Program-made: the position numbers and the translations under genes
Part shown: one piece after another, positions 43,070 to 54,626 of the stretch
Position numbering within the stretch: position 1 is the first letter of the stretch
Layout: every line of letters starts with the position of its first letter
The notes under the pieces: generated by a model
Databases searched by the model: none
Seen by the model: only the letters and a program-made list of their open reading frames with translations
Told to the model about the DNA's origin: nothing
Assembly (NCBI GenBank): GCA_028671895.1
Contig: JAPMAC010000209.1
Span: 18,374,501-18,438,500, forward strand
Direction: 5' to 3'
Origin: Oenanthe sinensis
Taxonomy: Eukaryota; Streptophyta; Magnoliopsida; Apiales; Apiaceae
DNA: 64,000 nt

Positions 43070-45832
43070 TCATTTAATATGTTTGTCTTCAAATGAACCC
43101 TTCTGAAGTTTGTCCATGATTTTTCTTGCTATGTCCCAGTTCTTTCCAATTTTTAGCTGCACATCCGTCTTTTTCTCTCTTACAACAACTGCCCAAAAGT
43201 TCTGTTTTTCTTGACTTGCTTCCCTTTCAGCCAGTGTTTTTTCCTTGACTAGAGCTTTTAATTTCTCAGTTTTAGTATGGCTCGCCTTGATGTCTTCTTT
43301 CAATTTTCTCATGGCCTCTTCATAGGTAGGATCAGATTCTTTCTCTTTTGGAAATAGAAATTCCTCATCAAAGGCATCTTCTTCTTCTGCTCTACAGTAG
43401 TCAGGATTGAAGGATTCATCAATAAATTATTCATCAGCATAATACTGTTCTTCTGGTTCTGGAACATAAGACTCAAACTGTTCTTCAGAATACAACTTTG
43501 CTTTGCCTTTATCTTTAGTAGCCTCTTCATCTTCAGCTACTTTCTCCTTTTCTTTCTCCCCCTTAGTTGATAGATACTCTACAGATTTAGGAGCTTCAAA
43601 AGATGTAACAAGTTTCTGCATGGTCAGATAAACCTGCTTCATTCCCTCATTTAGATGTTTCATTCTATCATCCAGCTTACTGAATCATTTTTTTGAGATC
43701 TTTTCATTTTCAATAATCATCAGAGTCAGCCTTTTCTCAACCACATCAATTTTGTCATGTAACGAGATTACTTCTTTCATATCCTCAGCAATGAGATTTT
43801 GCACGTTCTAGATATCTTGAGTATTCAGGAGAATAGAGGATTTGACATCTTCAACATATTTCCGTATGATTGTCATTTGTTCTGTTATAGAGGTAGATGC
43901 AGACTTCTCTTCTGCTTGTGTTGCGTTTCTTTCTGGAGAGCTTCCATTTTTTATAGTAGTTCACTGTGTGTGTGTGCACTCACCTCACTTGCACTCTTGT
44001 TTGATTCACTTAAGCTATGTGTATGTGTTTCACTCAGTGTTTGCCTCACTTCACTCGTGTTTTTCTCCTTTCCAGATTCCGATGCTATACCTATATATAG
44101 TATTATAGCTTTTGAAGACTCATAATGTTCTTCTGATGCCAGTGAAGGCGCGTCCTCAACAAGATTAACTTGAAGTGGCTCTGCTATTGACGTAGCTACT
44201 CAGTGAATGGAGTCCCAACTCCCTTTAAAAAGTGGGTGCCTCTCAAATCCACTAGTGGATTCGAGAACTTCCTCTAAAGGAACTGAATGTAAGAAATCCA
44301 GGGGGTCACCACCTTAGACAATGTAGTGAGTGGCTCGTTAGAGTCTATGGTTCCCCTCAATACCTGTAAAGGTATTTGATGCTGCACTGCATCAAAAATT
44401 CTTGGTCCACTGTAAATGTGGCATCCGACAGGGTTTTTTCAAAAAAAATTCTTTATTTATTAATGTTCCATCATCTGATTGTGTTTCTTCAATGGGGGTC
44501 CTGCTAGTGTGAGCGCTAGCAGTGTGCATGACTCTTCACATGATGCCGCGGTCGGATGACGAATTTCAATAGAATCACCTGGTTGATCGAGTGAGTCCAG
44601 AAACTGTTGTATTGCCATTTCAAAGTCCATATCCCAATGAGAGGATAAGGATGAGTCTACAGTTGTCTCAGGTTGAATTTTGGATCTTTTTGTAGGTGGA
44701 GACAGATTGCGGGTTCACTCATTGTGATACCTCTACCTCTTAATTTTCAAACTGGTTTTTTTTCCTGATACGACTCAAAGAAGTTGGTGAGGGAGAAATT
44801 GTTTGAGGTTCTATCTCCGCTTGGGATTAAACCTGTGTGTTGTCAGGTTCATAGCCGAACTGCTGAATTGTAATACCACAATCATAGTCCTCCACAGATA
44901 TATTTAAAGGTACAGTAGATATATTTATAGGTAGGAAATTAAAATCCGGTGTGTAAGATATTACCTGATGTTCTTGTGCCCCTTGTTCTGCCTGATGAGC
45001 AGCTTCAAGTAGGAGCTGCGCAGAACTTTCCTCTTGCACTTGTTCTGGCTCTTGCTGATGCGGTTGAGCCTGTGCTGGATTGGCTATCTGATAGAGAATA
45101 CCAACCATATATTCTATTATTTCTACGGTTACCCCTTCAAACTTATTCTTATTGCTCAGCCTTGTGAACAAATTCTTCTAAGTTTTAGGGGATTCTTCCA
45201 CTAGGCTGTTTGAAAATCTAGCTTTGTCCTCCTCTAATATGACTTGATTCATCAGGAGCATTAGAAACCTTGGATAAAAACAAGTTACTTTCTGATCTAC
45301 ATCCAGTCTTCTGCTCTCAGCAATGCCCATCTTTCTTATAATCTCTGTCATGATCAGCTTCCTAAAATTTATTCTTCGGTTGTAGGCCACAGAAAATCCA
45401 ATGACTTGAAGGAGAGTTGAGATGTTGTGGAAGTTGTTCTTCATGGTTGGTGCGAAGACTTTAGCTAAAGTGTCGAAAAATAATCTCATTCGCCCACCAA
45501 ATGAGATTTTGACAGCATTATTAAATCAATAGTGCCCTGATATAGAAAGTTTGTAATGTCTTCAACTGTGGGCAAGGTCTCGAAATCATTTGTCGAGAAC
45601 CCTAACTCTCTATTTACATCAACTTCATCTATTATGTACTCTGTCCCTTCAATTTTGTGCGAGAATTGAACCAGCTTTTCATTAGTATAAGAGTGTTCAG
45701 GGTAATTGCAGTCCTCACCAAAGAATGTTCATTCATGAAACGAATCTAGGGCCTAAATCTAGCTTCTTTACAATTTACCGGATCAAAGTACCTAACAAAA
45801 TTTGTCTTAGCAATAACAAACATAGCAGCCAT
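43070..45832 (-). pseudogene. accessory ORF of element E
   Basis: Starts at ATG 45830-45832 (MAAMFVIAKTN). Stops begin within 30 codons (a TAG at a probable Trp). The best-kept part, 45489-45178 (LFFDTLAKVF, RINFRKLIM, CFYPRFLMLLMNQV), aligns with the N-terminal domain of the B accessory ORF (FFFDQIAKCF, VINIGDMLL, YYHRFLMILLNHF). A Gln/Glu/Pro-rich region (45171-44827) follows. Further on come a Glu/Lys-rich acidic stretch (43663-43309) and a Lys/Glu-rich coiled-coil-like stretch (43312-43070). No signal peptide. Function unknown; the matching order of domains in B supports one gene family. Confidence 0.7.
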
Positions 45833-47092
45833 TTTAAATAATTAGGATTTTACAATAAAATTACTATTTAATTAGCCCTTAATTCAAATATATTAGCCAA
45901 AATTCGATTAATACACCTAATAAAACAAAATTAAATCACCACAATACAGTTAAAACCCTAACTGCAGTTAACAACCCCTATATGATTTAACACTCAGAAT
46001 AACTTCAATTTTAGTCCTTATATCAGCTAATCAACAACAAAGTCAGTTCTTCAGTCCAAGTCGATCAAATTAGTTTGATAAAAGTGCAAATTTGGGCAGA
46101 GTAACAACTTGAATTAATCGATTATTTCTAAACTAGCAAGCTTAATGCTTGTAAAATCGATGATTTGCAACTGTAGCAGTTGTAAATAGCAGAAAATCAA
46201 AGGTTTTCCAAAGGTCTTACAAAGATATGTGCAGGTGTATGTCTATACGAGAGTATGTATGTATTTTTAACTAACAAGACTTTTAATTTAAAACAAAACG
46301 AATAAGACTTTTTTTAATTTAAAACAAATAAGTAAATCTAATTTGGTTGGTAAGACTTTTTGCTCGGTAAGACTTTTGAAAAGTCTTGTCGAGAAAAAAA
46401 ATAAAAGAAAAAAAACTTTATGTGTAAAACTTTTTAAAGAAAACATTTTAAACTTATCTCGGCAAAACTTTTTGCAAAAGTCTTGTCGAGTATTTTAAAC
46501 TTAAAAAGTCTTGCCGAAAAAAATCATTTACATAAATTACAAGCATAAAAAATATATAATTGTAAACAAATATATACAAATATTATTAATTGTCCCAAAA
46601 TTCAAAATATAATAAAGGAAATTTTATTCGAAAATTAGATTAATTAATAATAAATAAACTAAATATTTACATGCTTTTCATAATTAAATAAATTAAAATA
46701 ATAATTGACAAACTACTAAATTATTAAGGACATATAATAATTATTTCTATTATTAATTGTTCTAATTAATTTAGGAATTAAATTAATTAAAACTTAAATT
46801 AATTTAATGAATAAATTAATTAAATAATTAATAACATAATCATTATTAATGTACAATAATAATTAGAAAAACATATAATAATTTACATACTAATGCTTAT
46901 TAATGCTTAAAATAAATATAAATACTTATGCTATAATTGAAATAGTTAATTATTAAGAGTATTAAATTATTCTCAAGATAATTTATCCAAATATTCATAA
47001 GTCCTAGGATTTTGTTGATTCAAGTTTCATAAATTCTGTAAATATTAACATTTAATATTTATGAACCCAAATCAATTCCTAGCAACAAAAAA
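45833..47092 (-). other. pol-accessory ORF spacer of element E
   Basis: AT-rich, no coding recognised. It contains the AAGTCTTGTCGAG hairpin cluster at 46280-46530. The segment 46530-47080 is mostly A/T with no clear repeat. Confidence 0.6.
46280..46530. repeat. AAGTCTTG(T/C)CGAG hairpin cluster
   Basis: Two large imperfect inverted repeats: 46363-46393 (CTCGGTAAGACTTTT, one base, AAAAGTCTTGTCGAG) and 46458-46490 (CTCGGCAAAACTTTT then AAAAGTCTTGTCGAG). Further partial copies lie near 46280-46360 and at 46505-46517 (AAGTCTTGCCGA). The same 13-base word recurs in both orientations. Confidence 0.75.
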
Positions 47093-50000
47093 TTAGCCAT
47101 TGTTTAACATCCCTAGTTCACTAACCAACTTAGAGAAAGTGAATTCATCAAGTGGTTTCGTGAAGATGTCGGCTATTTGATCTTCTGTGGGTACAAAGTG
47201 TAGCACCACAGTTCCGTTCATGACATGCTCTCGGATAAAATGATACCTTATGTCAATGTTCTTGGTTCGAGAGTGTTGTACATGATTGTTGGAAATAGCT
47301 ATAGCACTTGTGTTGTCATAGAAAATTGGAATTTTGTTCAACGCAAGTCCATAGTCATTTACATGATTCCTTATCCACAAAATTTGTGCACAACAGTTAC
47401 CTGCCGCAATGTATTCTGCTTTGACTGCTAAGGTAGATACTGAGTGTTGTTTCTTATTGTACTAGGAGGTCAACCGTCTTCCTAGAAATTGACAGCTTTC
47501 GGAAGTACTTTTCCTGTCCATCATGCATCCTGCATAATCTGAATCTGTATAGCCTATTAGGTCAAAACCTGTATCATTAGGGTACCAAATTCCAAGAATT
47601 GGCGTACCCTTCAAATATCTAAATATTCATTTAACAGCTATGAGATGAGATTTTTTAGGGTCAGATTGAAAGCTTGCACATAAGCATGTTGCAAACATTA
47701 TATCGTGTCTACTAGTAATTAAATATATAATGAACCTATCATATCTCTGTTGCTTGTGATGTCAGCTTTCTTACCAGTTTCATCTTTGTCAAGCTTGGTG
47801 GTTGTTGGCATTGGGATTTTTACCGGTGAAGAATCTTCTAGACTGTATTTTCTCAGAAGATCCCTTGCGTACTTTGATTGATAAATAAAAATCCCATCTT
47901 CCTTTTTCTTTACTTGCAATCCTAGGAAGAATGACAACTCCCCCATCAGGCTCATTTCATATCTACTCTGCATTAAATTAGCAAATCTCTTGCACAAGTT
48001 TTCGTTACTACAACCAAATATAATATCGTCAACATAAACTTGGATAAATATCATATCTCTTTCATACAATTTATAAAAGAGAGTTTTATCTATGACACCT
48101 CTAATGAAACCATTTTTAACTAAAAACTCAAAGAGAGTGTCATACCATGTCATCGGTGCTTTATTTAGTCCATAGTGAGCTTTGAATAGAAAATACACAA
48201 AATCAGCAAACTCTAGATTTTCAAAGCCAGGGGTTGTTCCACATATACTTCCTCTTCTAACTTTCCATTCAGAAATGAACTCTTCACATCCATTTGATAG
48301 ACTTTAAAATTGGAATGTTCTGTGAATGCCAGAAATAACCTGATGGATTCAAGTCTTGCAACTGGTGCCTAGGTCTCGTCATAATCAATTCCCTCTTTCT
48401 GAGAGTAACCATTTGCCACCAGGGTGGCTTTATTCCTTGTAACAATGCCATCACCGTCTAACTTGTTCCAGTATACCCATTTCATGCCAATAATAGATCT
48501 ATCTTTAGGCATGGGTACTAGTGTCCAGACTTCTTCTCTCTCAAACTGATTGAGCTCTTCTTGCATGGCAAGAACCCAATCTGGATCATTTAATGCATCT
48601 TCAATCTTCTTTGGTTCTTTTTTAGATAGAAAAACTAAAAATAAACATTCATTTGAAGTTTCACTTCTGGTTCTAACTCCAACATCTGGATTACCTATGA
48701 TCAATTCAAAAGGATGATCTCTGCTCCATATCATTTCCCTTGGTAGGTTTGATCTTAATGATTCGTCTCGATATACATTGTGATGTTGTGTTTTTCCAAT
48801 AGATCCATCATATCTTCCTGAGTTATTGCCAGGATGACTTGTTGATCCACCACTAGTATTAGTAGTATCTCCAGTGTTTCCATTATTTCCACCACTATTA
48901 CCTGGATCATTATCATTATTGTCATCATTAATTCCTGCTGCAACCTCAGGTTCTTCTTCGTCATCCGAATGTGAGTCTGGATAATTATCAAATTTTAATG
49001 ACTTAGAAGAATCTTCAGTTTGGATACTTGGGAGTTTAGTGTCATCAAAGATAGCATTGACACTATATTTTACTTGGTGTTTATCAATTATATACATCCT
49101 TATATGCTCTTCTTGAATGATCGACAAAAATAGTTCATGTGTTTTGGCCTGAAACATGCCACAATGTTCATCTCCATCCTTCAACACAAAATATTTGGCT
49201 CCAAATACATGAAAGTACTTGAGAGTTGGTTTCTTGCCAACCATTAATTCATAGGGAGTCTTCATATGATCTTTGTTGATCAGAGTTCGATTCTGGGTAT
49301 AACATGATGTGTTTACTGCTTCAGCCCAGAAGTAGATAGGTAACCTTGATTCACTTAACATAGTTCTTGCAACTTTAATCAGGGTTCTATTTTTCCTTTT
49401 TATAACTCCATTCTGTTACGGAGTTCTTGGTGCTGAATATTATCTTGTTATCCCCTTGTCCGAGTAGAAGTTATTCAAAATTTCATTCTTGAATTCTGTT
49501 CCATTATCTGATCTTATTTCCCAAACAAATAAATTTGAATCTAACTCAATCAGCTTTACATGATCAATCACCAATTATGGAGTTTCATCCTTAGAGTTTA
49601 GGAATAAAACCCGCATGTACTTTGTCAAGTCATCTACAATCACTAAGGCATATTTCTTCCTTGATATAGACATAATATTGATTGGACCAAATAAATCCAT
49701 GTGTAGGAGTTGAAGTGGTTCAGTGATGTTTGTAGCGTCCGTGCCTCTGTGACTTGCTTTCTTTGACTTCCCTTTCTTACATGCCTCACACAATCCTTCT
49801 TGTGTAAATTCCATCGGAGGCAGTCCTCTCACCAAATTCCTCTTGACTAGAGAGTTCATTGTTTTAAAATTCAAATGTAAGACTTTCTTGTGCCATAGCC
49901 AGCTTTCTTCTGATGAAGCCTTTGAGTAGAAATTGTTTGCTTCATCTTCAGTTCCTGAGTTGAGATTAGCTACGTATAAGTGTCCTTTTCTTACTCCACG

Positions 50001-50330
50001 TAAGGCTAGTTTGTCATCTTTAGAATGAGCTATTAAACACTTCTCCTTGATAAAGTTTACTTTGTATCCTTTATCACAGAATTGACTAATGCTGAGTAGA
50101 TTGTGCTCAAGTCCTTTTAAGAGATGTTTTTAATGATAACATTTTTAGTATTTGACTTGACATATCCCGTAAACATTCCTTTGTTGTTATCTCCAAAGGT
50201 GACGATTGGGCCAGCTCTTTTAACCATGTTTGATAGCAAGGTTCTATCTCCGATCATATCCCTTGAGGATCCACTGTCCAGGATCCATATAACCCGGTTT
50301 AACTCCCTGCAAATATCAAATGGATTAATT
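47093..50330 (-). pseudogene. pol: decayed copia pol (element E)
   Basis: Read on the minus strand. Protease: WILDSGSSRDM near 50260-50300 (relatives have CSRHM). Pre-integrase finger and first catalytic Asp: 49874-49575 (LCEACKKGKSKK, HMDLFGPINI). The second Asp region is at about 49500. The third motif reads GVIKRKNRT, so the catalytic Glu is a Lys. 49361-48369 covers the integrase end, the linker and the RT start (KWVYWNKLD). RT: 48198-47719 with YVDDIIFG. RNase H end: 47380-47093 with FYDNTSAIAI, YHFIREHV and TKPLDEF. Many stops and frame changes. It cannot encode working integrase. Confidence 0.85.
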
Positions 50331-50334
50331 AGTC

Positions 50335-51060
50335 TTCAAAACCCAAAACTGATTGGGCCCGATATACTTGAAGAATTGACCTTTGTCAGCTTTGACAACA
50401 GATCCTTTTCAAATAACAACATCATCCTCTTTGACTGTACCTACCTTCCTATAAACAGTCTTAAAAAATTTCATTTTAGACTTAAGAATATATGTTTCCT
50501 TCTTTTCAGGTGAAGGAATCGCAGTCTTGAATTTAGCAAATTTATTATTGATGTGTTGTCTAGGTGTCATGTTATCTTTCTTAGCAATCATGCGTTTGAA
50601 ATAAGCAGTCATAGCATTAAAAGCACATAATATATAATTTAAAATACCACATGGTTTATGGAATGCGTCAATAATAGGCATGTTATTCAGAACAGTAGGT
50701 GACTTAAACAATTTCTACTTTAACTTTATCAGTAGTTTTAAAGTTCTCAGTAGAATGATATATGTTGTTATTATTCCTACTATTAACAAACATATTAGGT
50801 TTGTTCACATTATTCTTTAAGTCTTGAGCACCTATACTAGGATTGGGCGATTTAGAAGTTCCCACATCTTTCACTGATGTCTGAGGTGCATTTTTCTATT
50901 TTTAGACATTAACTCCTTGTATGTCCTTAGCATGTTCCTCTCTTTTCTTCTCTTCCTCGAGATCCTCTAACTGCATTTCATAAGAAATCAGTATAGAGCT
51001 CTCAAGGATTGGTTCAGCTACAGGTGTTATGAAAAGACGTTTAGGTGTGTCTTAAACAAC
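50335..51060 (-). pseudogene. gag: gag C-terminal remnant (element E)
   Basis: The open part 50711-50409 contains HKPCGILNYILCAFNAM, a decayed Cys-rich motif of SIRE Gag, and a Lys-rich tail. Before it, 51000-50720 reads as a Glu/Lys-rich coiled-coil-like stretch (EMQLEDLEEEKKREE) with stops, like the mid-Gag of B. No zinc knuckle is intact and no UBN2 domain is seen. Confidence 0.6.
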
Positions 51061-53400
51061 ATGTGGGATACCCCTTTCTTCAGCACTTTTTCTGAATGGG
51101 GTTATGTTGCTTGGCTTTTCTACTGATTTATTGTACTCGAAGCCTATTCCAACTTTTCGGTTTATCTCCTGTTGGTCAACTAAGTTCTTTACAATATAAG
51201 AGGAATTCTTATAGGCTAGATACTTATTCTTTTCTTCCTCTATTTGACATAATGTTCGTTCTGAATATTAACTTCACTTCAAGGTAAGGTGCTTATCTCT
51301 ATACCCTTTAGTTGATGTGCATTCTACCTTAGTAAGTGTCATTACATGTCAATATTTAATCTGCATATATGTCATAGTACTCGTCATATCTAATCTGTAT
51401 ATCTTTGATAGACACCTGGACTATTCTAATCATTTGTTTACCATACTCTGATTCATGCCTACAATGATTGTTGTCTATCATATCTATAGCTTAAGGTTGC
51501 TTCTGCAATGATATATGCAATCTTTTTGATCAAATTAAAAATTCTGTACTTATATGCTCAATCACATTCTTTCATTAAAACTATCACCATGCTTATATTA
51601 ATAATACATGACTTTGATTGCTCATCCTTACCCTAAATGTCTATCATATTAATTATTTACTATCCTTATTGATCATTCCATGATGTGATAATTTATGCAT
51701 TCATCTAGATTATGTCAAGCATGACACTTTGACACATCTAGTTCTAATATGCCTGATGTGTTGTAAGTTGTTAGTATATATGGAATCTTGGTACTTGTTA
51801 TGTTTGATATAACCATTTGCTGCCTATTTGATCTAGAACTAACTGATCTTCTTATTGTTGGTCAGAATCAGCCATAATTTAGTTTTCTTCTCTTATCATG
51901 ACTGTATAACTTGATATATGCAAACTTATACCATGCTTGTACTTAAGTCATATACTTGATCATAATACATTCTTCATGAATTGGATAATGTGATTCAATT
52001 TGTCTTTACCTGATGACTTTATGAGATTAAATATATGTGTGCTTATCTACTTTGATCTGATGATCTGGTGACCATTTTCCAAGCCTTGTATCTTTAAAAA
52101 AAATTAGGACTTGCATTATATTTTGAAATTCTTGATAAATATATCTATCATGCCATATCAGTCATATTTATCTTTCTAAGTCAATTGGCTGCTACTCTGA
52201 TTGAATTTAGTTAAACTTCTTATGTGAATTTATCTGCTAAAGTAGTTAACTGTTCTTATTTGACTTGTTGTTTATGCCATTATAGTTATATTTTGTTCAA
52301 ATATTATACTCTAAAACTGGAAAATGAGTTTGTCACATGATTCGAGTTCCACCTTGATTCTTTTATTTTTATTAAAACTAGAAATTCAGAGTTTTATCGC
52401 CTAAAAATAAAATGAATCCACATACTTGCTATATGCTTTAGTTGATCACTTAATCAATATAAATAAAAGATAAAATTGAAATGCATTTTTTTAAAAGTGA
52501 TTAAGTAAGATACTTAAGTAGAAAATTTTTAAAAATAAGAAAATTATTTCTAAATAAGTTTCCTTATCTGAATTGGTTACACGAGGGTGTTTGAGCGGGC
52601 CTCCTCACACTTTTTTCACAAAGTAAGGAGTGATTTAGATTCTTCGGCATCTAAGTTCACTTAACCAGGATTTTAAGATTTATATATTAGATGGTTTCTT
52701 ACAACAAAATTCTTAGCTAAGTGAATCTAAAACTTTCACTACTTTATCTCTAATCATAGGATTATTGAGATAAATTTATGTGTTATGTGCAAAATATTAG
52801 AATTGACACAACACACATAATACTACTGATCCTATGGACTGCCTGGGGGCTCCTGCGAGGCTCTCTTGATATGTTCCCTGGGTGAACCAGTCACATTAAG
52901 AAACATAATGCATTTGTGTGAGTTGAGACCTTACTTGATACTTGTTAAATGTTTCTAAAACTTATTGCATTGCTTTAACAAGAAAAAATTGAACTAATGT
53001 GCATCACTTGGGACAATTAAGAAACCATAAAATTGAATTTATGTGATCACATAGAGTAAAATTAGAACAAGGTTAAAACAAACTTTACTTGATCACATAG
53101 TCTAAAATTCAAAAAATTGAATTTTTCAATCCAAACCATGTCCCTTTAACCCAAAACTTGTCCTAAAAGTCTATTTTACAGGCCAAAACTAACAACTTTA
53201 GAGTTATAAAATTAATTAGAATTAGGCTGACCCGCCCATTAAACTGACTAGACACTTTATCCCATGCCTTTAGACAAATTCTGATATAAACCCTCCTAAA
53301 CTGGTTGACCTTTGGCCCCTAAGTGTACTTCTATTTAGGATGACCTCACCTCTTTGATTACTTGTGTCTCCAGTATCCAACCAAACACCACCTTTATCCC
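51061..53400. other. unassigned AT-rich region
   Basis: No ORF with a family signature, no LTR ends, primer-binding site or tRNA gene seen. Most likely decayed retrotransposon LTR or untranslated sequence from E (5' side) or F (3' side). A somewhat GC-richer island lies near 52820-52900 (CTGCCTGGGGGCTCCTGCGAGG). A homology search would be needed to place it. Confidence 0.4.
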
Positions 53401-53402
53401 CT

Positions 53403-53410
53403 TATAAATA
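53403..53410 (+). promoter_or_regulatory. TATA box upstream of opposite-strand ORF
   Basis: TATAAATA in the context CCCCTTATAAATAAATTCCC, about 112 bases before the ATG at 53522. The leader between is pyrimidine-rich. Confidence 0.5.
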
Positions 53411-53521
53411 AATTCCCTTCTTGTATTTATTTTCATTCCTTTATTCTATATGTTGAGAATACACCATAGTTATCACACCAACCTCTACTTACTACACTAG
53501 TACCTTTCCTGTGGTTCTACT

Positions 53522-54433
53522 ATGGACCCTTCTCCCTCTACCGACCCTAAAAATTTTAAGAGGAAATAAAAGCAAGCCTCTCATACACCCCAGTTTGTTA
53601 GTAACTCAGCCACTACCAAATATATATAAATTAAACACAACTACCAACCCGGTTCCTTTATCAACATCCCCTTAGGTTCTGAAGTTAGGATCATGTTCAA
53701 CTAATCCAAGTGGGATCCCTTCATCTTCTTTAAGAATAAAAAGATTTATTCGAATCTAGTTGGTGAATTTTATTGTAACATGGGTATTGGTAAGGGAGCA
53801 AACGGTGTTCCCTTTATTACTTCTGTGGTTGACAGTAAGCCCATTATGTTAGATCACTTGATAGTAAGAAAGGCACTAAATTTTAACCCTGTTGTCAACG
53901 CCTTGCTTGCCATGGATATTTCTAAGGAATTTGTGTTTAATGTTCGTGAGTATCGTTTGTTCAATACAACCTTTACGAGTGAACACATATATGATCTCAT
54001 GTTCCAAAACAATCTACCTATTTGGAATACTCACTTTACACCAACTTATCAGCTGCTCTCTTTCATCATGCATGAAAATGTTCTTCCAAAATATAATCAT
54101 GATGATTTGTTTGATTTTGTGGACTTAAAACTGATGTACTTGTTTTCTAACAACCGCATCTATTTTAGTGCCCCACATATGATTATTATATCCATGATTG
54201 AGGCTTCTAGAACTGGGTTTATGCCTTATGAATTACTGTTGAGTACTCTTTTTGAGGCTATTGGAGTTAATCTCCAAAAATATTCGGGTAAACGTGTTAA
54301 CAGTATCATTTCTGATAAGATGGTGAAGTTTCGGGTCTCATTGGCTGATTATGTCCCTTCTAAGTGTATTTTTGTTGCTATGTCCCCTAGGGTATGTGAT
54401 CTTGAAATTTTGTCCCATAGATTCTTTTGTTGA
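53522..54433 (+). pseudogene. accessory ORF on the strand opposite to element F gag-pol
   Basis: Starts at ATG 53522. Stops at 53567, 53627 and 53702 are in the same frame as the open part 53780-54433 (217 codons), so no frameshift is needed. The open part is helical, with an aromatic-rich NRIYFSAPHMIIISMIEASRT and a MPYELLLSTLFEAIGVNL segment, broadly like proteins annotated as putative plant transposon proteins; I am not certain of the family. A CTAGG|GTATGTGATC 5' splice site is at 54391, so the last codons may be intron and further exons may be missing. Tat-lineage elements such as Grande and Retand are known to carry antisense ORFs between pol and the 3' LTR; position and orientation fit that here. 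Function unknown. Confidence 0.55.
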
Positions 54434-54626
54434 CTGCCCCCTTCCCCTTGACTTTTCCTCCACCAGGTTCTGTTATGCACTGTTATAGTGCTTTTGCTAG
54501 CTCTTGTTTACATTATCCAAGGTCTATTAATCAATCTATTGATTTGTCCAACTATAAATCAATTTACTGATTTATTAACAAATTTTCATTTTGTTTCCCT
54601 TTCCCTTTCCTGGATTATGTTGTAGC

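Larger units (their letters stand above)
43070..51060 (-). mobile_element. decayed SIRE-type copia element E
   Basis: Minus-strand copia element, read right to left: gag C-terminal half (51060-50335), pol (50330-47093), a motif-rich spacer (47092-45833) and an accessory ORF (45832-43070). I could not find LTRs or a primer-binding site on either side. The 5' part of gag is missing or unrecognisable beyond about 51060-51290. The linker and the accessory ORF tie it to C; the accessory ORF also ties it to B. Confidence 0.75.

Noticed and set aside
43799..44125. 108-codon plus-strand ORF rich in Cys, Phe and Ser
   Set aside because: Lies antisense to the E accessory ORF; hydrophobic look comes from the complement of Lys/Glu-rich codons.
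54437..54450. Minus-strand AAGGGGAAGGGGG as polypurine tract of F
   Set aside because: No LTR start (TG with matching far end) follows it, and it lies beside the opposite-strand ORF.
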